NCBI GenBank assembly: GCA_020444245.1 | Contig: JAHLLI010000010.1 | Span: forward strand, 62,001 to 126,000 | Source of the DNA: Actinomycetales bacterium | Lineage (GTDB): Bacteria > Actinomycetota > Actinomycetes > Actinomycetales > Cellulomonadaceae | DNA length: 64,000 bases | Reading direction: 5' to 3' | Part shown: piece after piece, positions 52,179 to 59,765 of the stretch | Position numbering within the stretch: the first letter of the stretch is position 1 | Layout: the number at the start of each line of letters is the position of its first letter | Made by a program: the position numbers and the translations under genes | The notes under the pieces: model-generated | Database searches by the model: none | What the model was told of the DNA's origin: nothing | Seen by the model: only the letters and a program-made list of their open reading frames with translations

Positions 52179-52898
52179 ATGGCAGACAAGCAGACCGTGC
52201 TCGGTCGAATCTCCCAGCTCGCGAAGGCGAACATCAACTCGCTGCTGGACCGCGCGGAGGACCCCGGCACGATGATCGACCAGCTCATCCGCGACTACCG
52301 GAACAACATCGCCGAGGCCCAGGACGCCGTTGCCCAGACGATCGGCAACCTCCGACTGGCGCAGCAGGATCATGCTGCTGACGTCGCGGCGGCGGCGGAC
52401 TGGGGGCGCAAGGCGCTCGCCGCGTCGAGCCGCGCGGACGAGCTGCGGGCCGCTGGAGAGACGGCAGACACCGACAGGTTCGACAGCCTCGCCAAGGCCG
52501 CGATCAGCAGGCAGATCACCGCCGAGCGGGACGCCGCCACGGCCGAGCCGGTGATCGCCGCGCAGGCCGAGGTCGTCGACAAGCTCAAGTCCGGGCTGAC
52601 CGCGATGAAGGAGACGCTTGCCGACCTCCAGACCCGCCGAGACTCGCTGGTAGCCCGGCAGAAGAGCACCGAAGCCCAGTCCAAGGTCCAAGGTGCGTTC
52701 TCGGCGATCGACGTCCTCGACCCGACGAGCGAGATCGCCCGCTTCGAGGACAAGGTGCGGCGCGACGAGGCCCACGCCGCCGGCCAGGCCGAAGTCGCAG
52801 CCTCGTCGATCGAGGCGCAGTTCGAAGAGCTCGAGACGTCCGGCGGGGCCCTGGAGGTCGAGGCCCGGCTCGCCGCGCTCAAGCACCGGGACGCCTGA
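52179..52898 (+). CDS. pspA: PspA/IM30 family membrane-stress protein
   Basis: 239 aa. Helical PspA fold throughout: VLGRISQLAKANINSLLDRAEDPGTMIDQLIRDYRNNIAEAQDAVAQTIGN is the classic helix 1-2 region. PspA binds stressed membranes from inside, forming large assemblies. It follows the coiled-coil protein by 68 bases. In this context it may answer membrane damage by copper. Confidence 0.92.
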   Translation: MADKQTVLGRISQLAKANINSLLDRAEDPGTMIDQLIRDYRNNIAEAQDAVAQTIGNLRLAQQDHAADVAAAADWGRKALAASSRADELRAAGETADTDRFDSLAKAAISRQITAERDAATAEPVIAAQAEVVDKLKSGLTAMKETLADLQTRRDSLVARQKSTEAQSKVQGAFSAIDVLDPTSEIARFEDKVRRDEAHAAGQAEVAASSIEAQFEELETSGGALEVEARLAALKHRDA

Positions 52899-52929
52899 CA
52901 GGGTTCGACGTCCTGAGGCTTCGCCGGGC

Positions 52930-52956
52930 TGAAGGCTCGATCAAGGAACCGTCAAG
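52930..52956. promoter_or_regulatory. Triple direct-repeat box K (amino acid importer)
   Basis: TGAAG-GCTCGA-TCAAG and then GAACCG-TCAAG: three half-sites at exact 11-bp steps. A TTTCAT at 52995-53000 could be the -10, 38 bases downstream; no good -35 is present, which suits activation. Confidence 0.65.
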
Positions 52957-53006
52957 ATGCTGCCCACTCGGTGGGCGGGCGGGCCGAGGTCTGGTTTCAT
53001 TCCGCC

Positions 53007-53084
53007 ATGCGTGAGATGACGACACACCGGTGCACCGCGGCCGCCGCGGTGCACCGGTGTCGCCTCCGCAGCTCCTGTCGCTGA
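53007..53084 (+). CDS. 25-residue Cys-containing leader peptide
   Basis: MREMTTHRCTAAAAVHRCRL then RSSCR and a stop. Three Cys codons at positions 9, 18 and 24. A possible -10 (TTTCAT) ends 6 bases before the ATG, so the mRNA may be leaderless. Actinobacteria often place short Cys-bearing leader ORFs before sulfur and cysteine genes, where ribosome stalling on scarce Cys-tRNA controls expression. Here the next genes encode an amino acid importer. Most of the coding region is folded into the hairpin at 53024-53060. Confidence 0.6.
   Translation: MREMTTHRCTAAAAVHRCRLRSSCR
53024..53060. promoter_or_regulatory. Perfect 17-bp hairpin inside the leader ORF
   Basis: Arms 53024-53040 and 53044-53060 are perfectly complementary with a 3-base loop; each arm contains GGTGCACC, itself a palindrome. 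A second small hairpin (TGTCGCT-G-AGCGACA, 53076-53090) overlaps the leader stop. Ribosome position on the leader would decide which structure forms, typical of attenuation. Confidence 0.65.
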
Positions 53085-53187
53085 GCGACACCGCGGACTG
53101 CCCAGCAGCCGCCCGCGCGCCGTGCGCGCGCCCCAGGGACTCCCGCGCGACGCGGCCCGACCCGCCCACCCACCGAAAGGCTCTGCC

Positions 53188-54015
53188 ATGCGTTCGTTCG
53201 CTCGCCCACGCACCCATCGCACCGCGGCCGCCGCTGCCTTCGTCGCCCTCACGCTCGCCACGGCCGCTTGCTCCGCGGCCGGACCGACGCCGTCGGCCTC
53301 GGCCGCCGACGCCTCGCTCACCGCTGTGCAGGAGTCCGGAACCCTGGTCGTGGCGACCGAGGGCACCTACCGGCCCTTCTCGTTCCACGACGCCGGGACG
53401 GGAGAGCTGACCGGCTACGACGTCGAGGTCGCCCGAGCCGTCGCCGAGCGGCTCGGCGTCCGTGTCACGTTCGAGGAGACGCAGTGGGACGGCATCTTCG
53501 CCGGCCTGGACGCCGGGCGGTTCGACATGATCGCCAACCAGGTCTCGATCACCCCGGAGCGGGAACAGGCCTACGGCTTCTCCACGCCCTACACAGTCTC
53601 GACCGGTGCGATCGTGGTGCGATCTGACGACACCTCGATCTCCTCCTTCGCGGACCTGGCGGGCAAGCGCACAGCGCAGTCCCTGACGAGCAACTGGTAC
53701 GACCTCGCCGAGTCCAGCGGCGCTCAGATCGAACCGATCGAGGGCTGGGCTCAAGCGGTCGCACTGGTCGAGCAGGGGCGGGTCGACGCCACCATCAACG
53801 ACACCCTCACCTTCCTCGACTACCAGCAGCAGACCGGCGACACCGGTCTCCGCATCGCCGCGCGCACGACCGACACGTCGTCCAGCGCGTTCGCGTTCCG
53901 GCAGGGCAGCACCGCCCTCGTGAGCGCCGTCGACGACGCGCTGGAGTCGCTGCGGGCAGACGGCACCCTCGCCCGGATCTCCACGACATACTTCGGCGAG
54001 GACGTGTCCGGGTGA
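53188..54015 (+). CDS. Amino acid-binding lipoprotein (SBP_bac_3)
   Basis: 275 aa from ATG 53188 (GAAAGGC upstream). Lipobox in LTLATAACSAAG. Family 3 solute-binding text: SGTLVVATEGTYRPFSFHDAGTGELTGYDVEVARAVAERLGVRVTFEETQWDGIFAGLDAGRFDMIANQVSITPEREQ. The closest known group includes cystine and polar amino acid binders (FliY/TcyJ types). First main gene of the importer operon after the leader peptide. Confidence 0.9.
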   Translation: MRSFARPRTHRTAAAAAFVALTLATAACSAAGPTPSASAADASLTAVQESGTLVVATEGTYRPFSFHDAGTGELTGYDVEVARAVAERLGVRVTFEETQWDGIFAGLDAGRFDMIANQVSITPEREQAYGFSTPYTVSTGAIVVRSDDTSISSFADLAGKRTAQSLTSNWYDLAESSGAQIEPIEGWAQAVALVEQGRVDATINDTLTFLDYQQQTGDTGLRIAARTTDTSSSAFAFRQGSTALVSAVDDALESLRADGTLARISTTYFGEDVSG

Positions 54016-54040
54016 GCGGCCACGCCTCGAGGCCCAGGCC

Positions 54041-54703
54041 GTGAGTGACGGGTGGACGCAGGCGCTGCACGCGCTGGGGCCGATGATCACCGGGGCGTTG
54101 CTCGGTACCGTCCCGCTGGCGCTCGCGTCCTTCAGCCTCGGTCTGGCTCTGGCGCTCGGGGTCGCACTCATGAGGCTGTCCCGGCACCGCATGCTGGTCG
54201 CGCCGGCCCGGGCGTACGTCTCGGTGATCCGCGGTACGCCGTTGCTCGTCCAGCTGTTCGTGGTGTTCTACGGCCTGCCGGCGGTCGGCATCGTCATCCC
54301 GCCGTGGCCGAGCGCAATCCTCGCGTTCTCGCTCAACGTTGCCGGCTACACGGCCGAGACCGTACGCGCGGCGGTCGCGGCAGTCCCGCGAGGCCAGTGG
54401 GACGCCGCCTACATGATGGGCATGTCCCACACGATGACGCTACGCAAGGTCGTCCTCCCCCAGGCGGCCCGGATCGCGGTCCCACCGCTGTCGAACAGCT
54501 TCATCGCCCTGGTGAAAGACACATCGCTCGCCTCGCTCGTGCTGGTCACCGAGCTGTTCCGCCGCGCACAGCAGATCGCCGCGTTCACCCAGGACTTCAT
54601 GCGTCTGTACGTTGAAGCGGCCCTCGTCTACTGGGCGGTCTGCCTTGCCCTGTCCGCCGGCCAGTCGGCCCTCGAGAGGCGGTTGACGCGCTATGCCATC
54701 TGA
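54041..54703 (+). CDS. Amino acid ABC transporter permease
   Basis: 220 aa from GTG 54041. His/Glu/Gln-type permease: VSVIRGTPLLVQLFVVFYGLP, ETVRAAVAAVPRGQWDAAYMMGMSHTMTLRKVVLPQAARIAVPPLSNSFIALVKDTSLASLV with the EAA loop. Pairs with itself as a dimer because only one permease gene is present. Overlaps the ATPase start by 11 bases. Confidence 0.92.
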   Translation: MSDGWTQALHALGPMITGALLGTVPLALASFSLGLALALGVALMRLSRHRMLVAPARAYVSVIRGTPLLVQLFVVFYGLPAVGIVIPPWPSAILAFSLNVAGYTAETVRAAVAAVPRGQWDAAYMMGMSHTMTLRKVVLPQAARIAVPPLSNSFIALVKDTSLASLVLVTELFRRAQQIAAFTQDFMRLYVEAALVYWAVCLALSAGQSALERRLTRYAI

Positions 54704-55475
54704 ACGCCTCGAACCCAGCACACGCCGCACCCCCGTGCTGTCGGTACGCGGCCTACGGGCGAGCATCGCCGGGCGGAGCGTGCTGCGCGGCGTGGACCTC
54801 ACCGTGAACCGCTCCGGCGTCCTGGCCGTGATCGGACCGTCCGGCTCCGGCAAGACGACCCTGCTGCGCTGCCTCAACGGGCTGCACGTCGCCGACGCTG
54901 GCCGGATCACCGCCGGCACCGGGCCCGACGTCCACTTCGACGACGCCGCCGGGCGCCGAGACGCACCGCGCCTGCGCCACCGGTCGGCGATGGTCTTCCA
55001 GCACCACAACCTCTTCCCGCACATGACCGCGATGCAGAACGTGTGCGTGGGACCGATCGCCGTCCAACGTCGCGCCGCCGACCTGGTCGAGCAGGAGGCT
55101 CGCGCGCTGCTGGACAGATTCGGCATCGGCGACCGAGCGTCGAGCTATCCCAACGAGCTCTCCGGAGGCCAGCAGCAACGGGTGGGCCTCGCCCGAGCCC
55201 TCGCGCTGAGGCCGGACCTGCTCCTGGTCGACGAACCCACCTCCGCCCTGGATCCCGAGCTCGTCGGCGACGTGCTGCAGCTGATGTCGGAGCTCGCCGC
55301 CGAAGGATGGACGATGGTGGTGGTCACCCACGAGCTCGCGTTCGCCGCGGACATCGCCGACCACATCGCCTTCCTGCACGAAGGACGGGTGCTCGAGGAA
55401 GGTCCCCCGGGAGCGGTCCTCCGAAGCCCCGAGCACGACAGGACGCGCCAGTTCGTCGCCCGACTCGCCCACTGA
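54693..55475 (+). CDS. Amino acid ABC transporter ATPase
   Basis: 260 aa. Walker A GPSGSGKTTLLRCLNGL, Q-loop MVFQHHNLFPHMTAMQNV, signature ELSGGQQQRVGLARAL, Walker B LLLVDEPTSALDPEL, H-loop VVTHELAFA. Polar amino acid class (GlnQ/TcyN type). Completes a one-of-each importer. Since box K and a Cys leader precede the operon, cystine is my favoured substrate. Confidence 0.92.
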   Translation: MPSERLEPSTRRTPVLSVRGLRASIAGRSVLRGVDLTVNRSGVLAVIGPSGSGKTTLLRCLNGLHVADAGRITAGTGPDVHFDDAAGRRDAPRLRHRSAMVFQHHNLFPHMTAMQNVCVGPIAVQRRAADLVEQEARALLDRFGIGDRASSYPNELSGGQQQRVGLARALALRPDLLLVDEPTSALDPELVGDVLQLMSELAAEGWTMVVVTHELAFAADIADHIAFLHEGRVLEEGPPGAVLRSPEHDRTRQFVARLAH

Positions 55476-55523
55476 CCTCGTCGCTCGTGCGCCACGGCCG
55501 GCGGCCGGGTTCGATCGGCCTCG

Positions 55524-55607
55524 CCACCCGCCGAACTGGAAGAGACCTACTACCGTCAGAACACCGCCGAGGCGACCGCCGACGCGTCAGCTGCGAACCT
55601 CCACTGA
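55524..55607 (+). mobile_element. 3' remnant of an IS3-type transposase gene
   Basis: One frame reads PPAELEETYYRQNTAEATAD and ends AANLH before TGA, very like the C-terminal end of IS3-family OrfB transposases. Nothing upstream (which is the ABC ATPase end) continues the similarity. A short leftover of an insertion next to the truncated CDF gene. Confidence 0.5.
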
Positions 55608-55641
55608 ACCCGGGGCGAGACAGTCAGCCAGGTCAGTCGCG

Positions 55642-55815
55642 TCACGCACGTCGTTCTTGACCCGCCGGTAGCGATGAGGCGATCACACCAACAGTCACCT
55701 CGACGGCCATGAACGCCAAGATCAGCGCCAACGCCACCCGAGATAGCGACTGTCCCGGCTTTCGCCGTCGGGTGCGGTGCCGCCGACAGCGTGCTGGTGA
55801 CCCGTCATTGGGCAT
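55642..55815 (-). pseudogene. Truncated second CDF transporter gene
   Basis: 57 aa. RRRKPGQSLSRVALALILAFMAVEVTVGVIASSL matches the first helix of CDF (zinc/cadmium) transporters, where the text usually goes on as ALLADAAHM. Here it breaks after SSL and runs to a stop at 55642. ATG 55815 overlaps the intact CDF stop, so it was the third gene of the operon. The break lies about 65 bases from the IS3 remnant. Confidence 0.65.
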
Positions 55816-56530
55816 TCTCCGATCGGATGGGATCATCCCGGCTCGACCGGTCTTGACCCTTGTCGTTTTGGTCTTGCTCGTCGTGGTCGTGGACGAGTTC
55901 GCCTTCCCAGGCTTCGCGGCCCTCCTTGATGGCGAACACGGCGATGACGAGCCCGGCGACTGGGTCGAGCCAGCCGGCCCCGGTGACGGTGTACAGGACC
56001 AGTCCGGCCAGGGTGGAGATGCTGAGCAGTACACAGATCCGGGTCTCGGCCGCATCCGCCAGGATCAGCGGGTCTCCACCGAGCTGCTCTCCGACCCGAC
56101 GTTTGGCGCGGGCCAGTATCGGCATCACGATGATCGACAGTGCCAAGAGCACGATGCCGACGGTGCTGTGCCGAGGGCTGTCCCCACCGATCAGGGATCG
56201 GACGCCCTCGACCACCACGTAGCCGGCCAGCAGGAAGAACGTGACGGCGACCAGCTTCAACGCCCGGCGCTCCCGCCGTTCGTCGGCGTGTCCGTGGCGC
56301 AGCCGGGCCGACAGCCGCAGCCCGACCAGCACCGCCGAGATCGACTCGATTCCGGAGTCCAGGCCGAACCCGACCAGCGACACCAAGCCTGCCAGCAGTC
56401 CCGCGGTGACCGCCACCGCGCCTTCGACCACGTTGTAGGCGACCGTGAACTGGGCCAGCCGCAGTCCGCCTCGGGTGAGGTGTCGGACGCTGTCGTCGGC
56501 GAGGTCGGCCGGCTCAGCTTCCGGGCTCAC
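55805..56530 (-). CDS. Cation diffusion facilitator transporter
   Basis: 241 aa from GTG 56530 (overlaps the regulator stop). Six helices with LAQFTVAYNVVEGAVAVTAGLLAGLVSLVGFGLDSGIESISAVLVG (helix 2 Asp in GLDSGIES) and LADAAETRICVLLSISTLAGL (helix 5). Short His/Asp tail (ELVHDHDEQDQNDKG) and no large C-terminal cytoplasmic domain. Probably exports Zn, Cd or Pb under control of the CmtR-like regulator in the same operon. Confidence 0.88.
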   Translation of the reverse strand: MSPEAEPADLADDSVRHLTRGGLRLAQFTVAYNVVEGAVAVTAGLLAGLVSLVGFGLDSGIESISAVLVGLRLSARLRHGHADERRERRALKLVAVTFFLLAGYVVVEGVRSLIGGDSPRHSTVGIVLLALSIIVMPILARAKRRVGEQLGGDPLILADAAETRICVLLSISTLAGLVLYTVTGAGWLDPVAGLVIAVFAIKEGREAWEGELVHDHDEQDQNDKGQDRSSRDDPIRSENAQ

Positions 56531-56925
56531 GGCTGCTCTTCGATCCGGCTAGGCCCGCCTTGGTTGCCGTACACCGGGCACAGCACAACCGCGTCGCCGG
56601 TCGCAGCCAACAGACGCTCCGCCGCAGCCAACACCCCCAGGACGGCGTCGTCGTGACACAGCGAAAACACCGAGGCCCGGCCCACCGGGCGCGACTCGAC
56701 CAGGCCGCAGTCCCGCAGGCAGGCCAGGTGCGCCGACACCGTCGACTGCGCCAGTCCCAGATGCGCAACCAGATCCACCACCCGATGCTCACCCAGCGTC
56801 AGATGCCGCACGATCGTCAACCGGGCGGGCTCACCCAGGCTGCGGAACAGACACGCGGCCGCCGACAACGCCGCCGACTCATCCACCACGCCACGCCCCA
56901 CCACCCCAGTCACATCTATCGGCAT
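56527..56925 (-). CDS. ArsR-family CmtR-like metal repressor
   Basis: 132 aa from ATG 56925. Winged helix: FRSLGEPARLTIVRHLTLGEHRVVDLVAHLGLAQSTVSAHLACLRDCGLV. Cys69 and Cys73 in the recognition helix (ACLRDCGLV) and a C-terminal Cys116 (VVLCPVYG) match the Cys57/Cys61/Cys102 set of mycobacterial CmtR, a Cd(II)/Pb(II) sensor. Represses its own operon with the CDF gene. Confidence 0.88.
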   Translation of the reverse strand: MPIDVTGVVGRGVVDESAALSAAACLFRSLGEPARLTIVRHLTLGEHRVVDLVAHLGLAQSTVSAHLACLRDCGLVESRPVGRASVFSLCHDDAVLGVLAAAERLLAATGDAVVLCPVYGNQGGPSRIEEQP

Positions 56926-56931
56926 GAGACG

Positions 56932-56960
56932 ATGATAGCGGGACGAGGCGTTGCTGTCGT
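56932..56960 (-). promoter_or_regulatory. Leaderless promoter of the CmtR-like operon
   Basis: On the - strand ACGACA, 17 bases, TATCAT, then 6 bases to the ATG at 56925. The -10 lies within the short inverted repeat CTATC...GATAG (56916-56938), which could be the repressor site. Confidence 0.5.
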
Positions 56961-57084
56961 AGTCGGGACGAAGAGGTAGACCAGTGATCACTCAGACAGC
57001 CTGGAACTGCTACCCGTCAGCGGCGTCGAACCTGGCCGGGCCTCGAGCCCTGTTCTGGGGCCCGGAATGCGGTTCGAATTCAAC

Positions 57085-57768
57085 TCAGTCGACGATCTCG
57101 CCTGTCTCCGGGTCGACCTTCATGCCGTCGATGAGCTGCAGCCTCGGCCTCGACTCCGGGGACCCTCGGCGGCCCGCGGGCGGAGTCGGCACCTCGTCCT
57201 CGGCAGGCAGCGCGGCAAGGTCCGCAGCGAACACCGCCGCCCGGTCGGTCGCCGCGCCGTCGGCCAGGTGACGGGCGTGGCGCCCCTGACCGGGCCATGG
57301 TTGATGGCCGTTCGCGCAGTGCTGCCCGACGCGGTGACGCATCCGGTCGACGAACGCAGGTAGCGCGTACCGGTGCCACTCCTCGAGCGCGTCCCCGGTC
57401 AGAGCAAGACCCGCCCGCCGGCGCAGGTCCGCCAGCACGGCGAGCTCCTGGACCAGGTGTGGGTGGCGTGGCCAGCACGCCGGAACCATGGTCTCGGCGT
57501 CCCACATGTATTCCCGGTTGAGCCAGTTCACCGCCCCGTCGAGCCATTGCCACAGCTGGGCGCGCAACGTCGGGTCGGTGCAGGTGGCGGGGTCCCAGGG
57601 CCGGGCTAGCAGCCGCTGGTCACCGAGAGCGTTCTTCTGCTCGCCGGTCCCGTAGGCGGCAATGTCGAGCTCGGCGTAGGCGCGCTCGATGGCCCGGCCG
57701 GGCCGCGGGAACGCCGCGAGCATGGCCCGCGGGCGCGCGTCCGGCCTGGGGGTCGGCTGAGTAGTCAC
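57085..57768 (-). CDS. Conjugation-cluster protein, unknown
   Basis: 227 aa from GTG 57768 (overlaps the TraG stop). Conserved-looking core LRAQLWQWLDGAVNWLNREYMWDAETMVPACWPRHPHLVQELAVLADLRRRAG then EEWHRYALPAFVDRMRHRVG. Such Trp/His-rich proteins follow TraG-like genes in actinobacterial conjugative elements; role unknown. Last recognisable gene of the transfer operon on this side. Confidence 0.65.
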   Translation of the reverse strand: MTTQPTPRPDARPRAMLAAFPRPGRAIERAYAELDIAAYGTGEQKNALGDQRLLARPWDPATCTDPTLRAQLWQWLDGAVNWLNREYMWDAETMVPACWPRHPHLVQELAVLADLRRRAGLALTGDALEEWHRYALPAFVDRMRHRVGQHCANGHQPWPGQGRHARHLADGAATDRAAVFAADLAALPAEDEVPTPPAGRRGSPESRPRLQLIDGMKVDPETGEIVD

Positions 57769-59219
57769 CCTCCGACATCCTGACCGTCGCCGACCAGGCC
57801 GCGTCGGCGGGCTTCGACGACCGCAACCGTCGCGCGTGCCTCCGGGTCGATCTGGCGACCGCGGGCGGCGGCAAGCACGCCGCGCAACTCGTCCTGATCG
57901 GCGAGCAGCCGGCTACCGCCCTTGCCGTCGATGCACCGGTGCAGGTCGGCGATGATCGGCGGGCTGTTCTCGGCCAGCACCAGAGCGCGGCGCTCGGCGA
58001 GCTGTCGGATCTCGGCGGGAGTCATGATCGCGATGTCCTCTCCGGTCGCCTGCCGGCCGCCCATCTGCCCGGTCTGCCAGCTGGTGCGTGCCACCCGCAC
58101 CTGACCGAGGAGGTCGGAGATCTCCTGGTTGAAGGCGACGTCCTTGGACCCGCCGAACATGATCAGGTTGTTGGTCAGCCCGATCAGGGTGCGGGCCTCC
58201 TGCTCGCCGAAGACCGCCGCCAGCTGGGGCCACGCCTGAGCGGCCCAGATGAAGGCGATCCCCAGAGCCCGTTCGTTAGACATCCTGGTCCGCAGAGTCG
58301 GCAGGGGAGCGGTCGAGGGCAGCTCGTCGAGCACGGCATGGAACGGCGGGCACAACCGGCCCCACCGGCTCGTGTTCGCTACCGCCAGTGCGGTGTCGAG
58401 CACGTGCTCGGCGAACGCGGTCATCAGGGGCGACGCCGAGGCGTAGGGGTCCTCGCGGCCGAGCAGGTAGATCGTGCCGCCGCGGGCGATGACGTCGGCG
58501 ACATCGGTCGCCGGCCGGCCCGGACCCGGAACGCACCGCCGCCGGATGTCGGCCTGGAAGAACAGCGCCAGAGCCTGCTGGACGGTGGTGACAGTGTTGC
58601 CTGCCGTGCGGTCGTCGCCGTGAAGTGCTCCGTGCAGCAGGCCGTCCCAGAACGGTGCCGCGTGAGGGTGCTCGCGCAGGATCTCCACGGGTTGGCTGGC
58701 CGCGAGCGGCCGGGCGACCCAGCCCAGCACGTCGTCCAGGGTGCCGCCCGTCAGCGCTGCGGCGTGGAAGTAGCCCTGAAGGACCTTGGCGGCCTCGGCG
58801 GCGTAGAACCGTGCTGCGTCGTCGCGGTGCCCGCCGGCGACGGCGCCCTTGACCGTGCCGGCGGTGAACGCCTTCGCCCGGCGCTCGGCCACCAGCGGGT
58901 CCACGCACCCTCGCACGGGGTCCCACACGGCCTCGGGTAGGCCGGGCACGAGGCCGAACGGGTCCAGCACGACGCCAGGGCGTCCTCCACTGGTGCGCCT
59001 GGTGAAGGAAAGCAGAAGGTCGTCGACCTTGGTCAACGTGGACATGGCCGCGCCGGGTGCGGCCAGCAGTGCGGGGACGAGGAGGTCGAGGGTCTTGCCG
59101 GACCCCTGGGGGCCGATCACCCCGGCGGTCCGGTCCCATGCCACCCACAGCTGGCCGCCGCGCGGTTCCCGGCCGGTGCCCAGCTGCCAGCCGACCTCGG
59201 CCGGGCGAACGCGCCTCAC
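57765..59219 (-). CDS. TraG/VirD4-type coupling ATPase
   Basis: 484 aa. Walker A in GVIGPQGSGKTLDLLVPALL, Walker B-like FHAVLDELPSTAPL, and the TraM-recognition-like end with IGLTNNLIMFGGSKDVAFNQEISDLLG. Delivers DNA-protein substrate to the secretion channel. It lacks the usual N-terminal membrane helices; the small membrane protein at 59216 may supply them. GTGA and ATGA-type overlaps on both sides. Confidence 0.88.
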   Translation of the reverse strand: MRRVRPAEVGWQLGTGREPRGGQLWVAWDRTAGVIGPQGSGKTLDLLVPALLAAPGAAMSTLTKVDDLLLSFTRRTSGGRPGVVLDPFGLVPGLPEAVWDPVRGCVDPLVAERRAKAFTAGTVKGAVAGGHRDDAARFYAAEAAKVLQGYFHAAALTGGTLDDVLGWVARPLAASQPVEILREHPHAAPFWDGLLHGALHGDDRTAGNTVTTVQQALALFFQADIRRRCVPGPGRPATDVADVIARGGTIYLLGREDPYASASPLMTAFAEHVLDTALAVANTSRWGRLCPPFHAVLDELPSTAPLPTLRTRMSNERALGIAFIWAAQAWPQLAAVFGEQEARTLIGLTNNLIMFGGSKDVAFNQEISDLLGQVRVARTSWQTGQMGGRQATGEDIAIMTPAEIRQLAERRALVLAENSPPIIADLHRCIDGKGGSRLLADQDELRGVLAAARGRQIDPEARATVAVVEARRRGLVGDGQDVGG

Positions 59220-59674
59220 CGGTCACCTCCTCGCCCCGACCGGTACAGGTCGGGGCGGATGATCGACGCGTGCTTGCGTAGCCGAGCACGGCCCAGCACT
59301 GCCTCGGCCTGGGCCTGGGTAGCCATCCCTCGGATCCGGCCCGGTCCCCATCGGTCCATCCCCACCTTGATCGCCACGGCAGACGACGCCAGCACCGCCA
59401 GTTCGACAACGGCGATACATGTCCACATCAGCCCGGTGGCGGCCGGGTGGGCGACGCCCGTCAGCCCGGCCCCCGCGTGGCCGCCCAGCAACCCGCCGAT
59501 GGTGGAGAACAGGTCGGCACGCCCGACGAAGACCCAGCCGTTGCCTGCCAGGAGGTTCGCCACCGATCGGCCGACCTGCAGCCCGAGGACCTGTGCCAGC
59601 AGGAACGCGACGGCGAGCCCCGCGGGGATCTCCCAGGTGAACGGATACGGGTTGGTTCGTCGCGACTGTTGCAT
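59216..59674 (-). CDS. Membrane protein of the transfer operon
   Basis: 152 aa from ATG 59674. Two helices (IPAGLAVAFLLAQVLGLQVGRSV; GLMWTCIAVVELAVLASSAVAIKVG) and a basic C-terminus (AVLGRARLRKHASIIRPDLYRSG). Typically encoded just before the coupling protein in actinobacterial elements. Could be the membrane anchor of the coupling ATPase. Confidence 0.7.
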   Translation of the reverse strand: MQQSRRTNPYPFTWEIPAGLAVAFLLAQVLGLQVGRSVANLLAGNGWVFVGRADLFSTIGGLLGGHAGAGLTGVAHPAATGLMWTCIAVVELAVLASSAVAIKVGMDRWGPGRIRGMATQAQAEAVLGRARLRKHASIIRPDLYRSGRGGDR

Positions 59675-59765
59675 GGAATGCCCTCCACTGTGGTCCGTCG
59701 TCACCAACAAGCGCCCGGGTACTCACGGGCGGTCACCACCGCCGGCGATCCGGCCCGGGTGCGGC

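Noticed and set aside
55866-55872. Another TTGAC/TCAAG-like half-site near 55860
   Set aside because: It lies within the CDF coding region and lacks a partner at 11 bp.
57066-57090. GGTTCGAATTC resembling a tRNA T-arm (possible att site)
   Set aside because: No acceptor stem or anticodon arm can be built around it.
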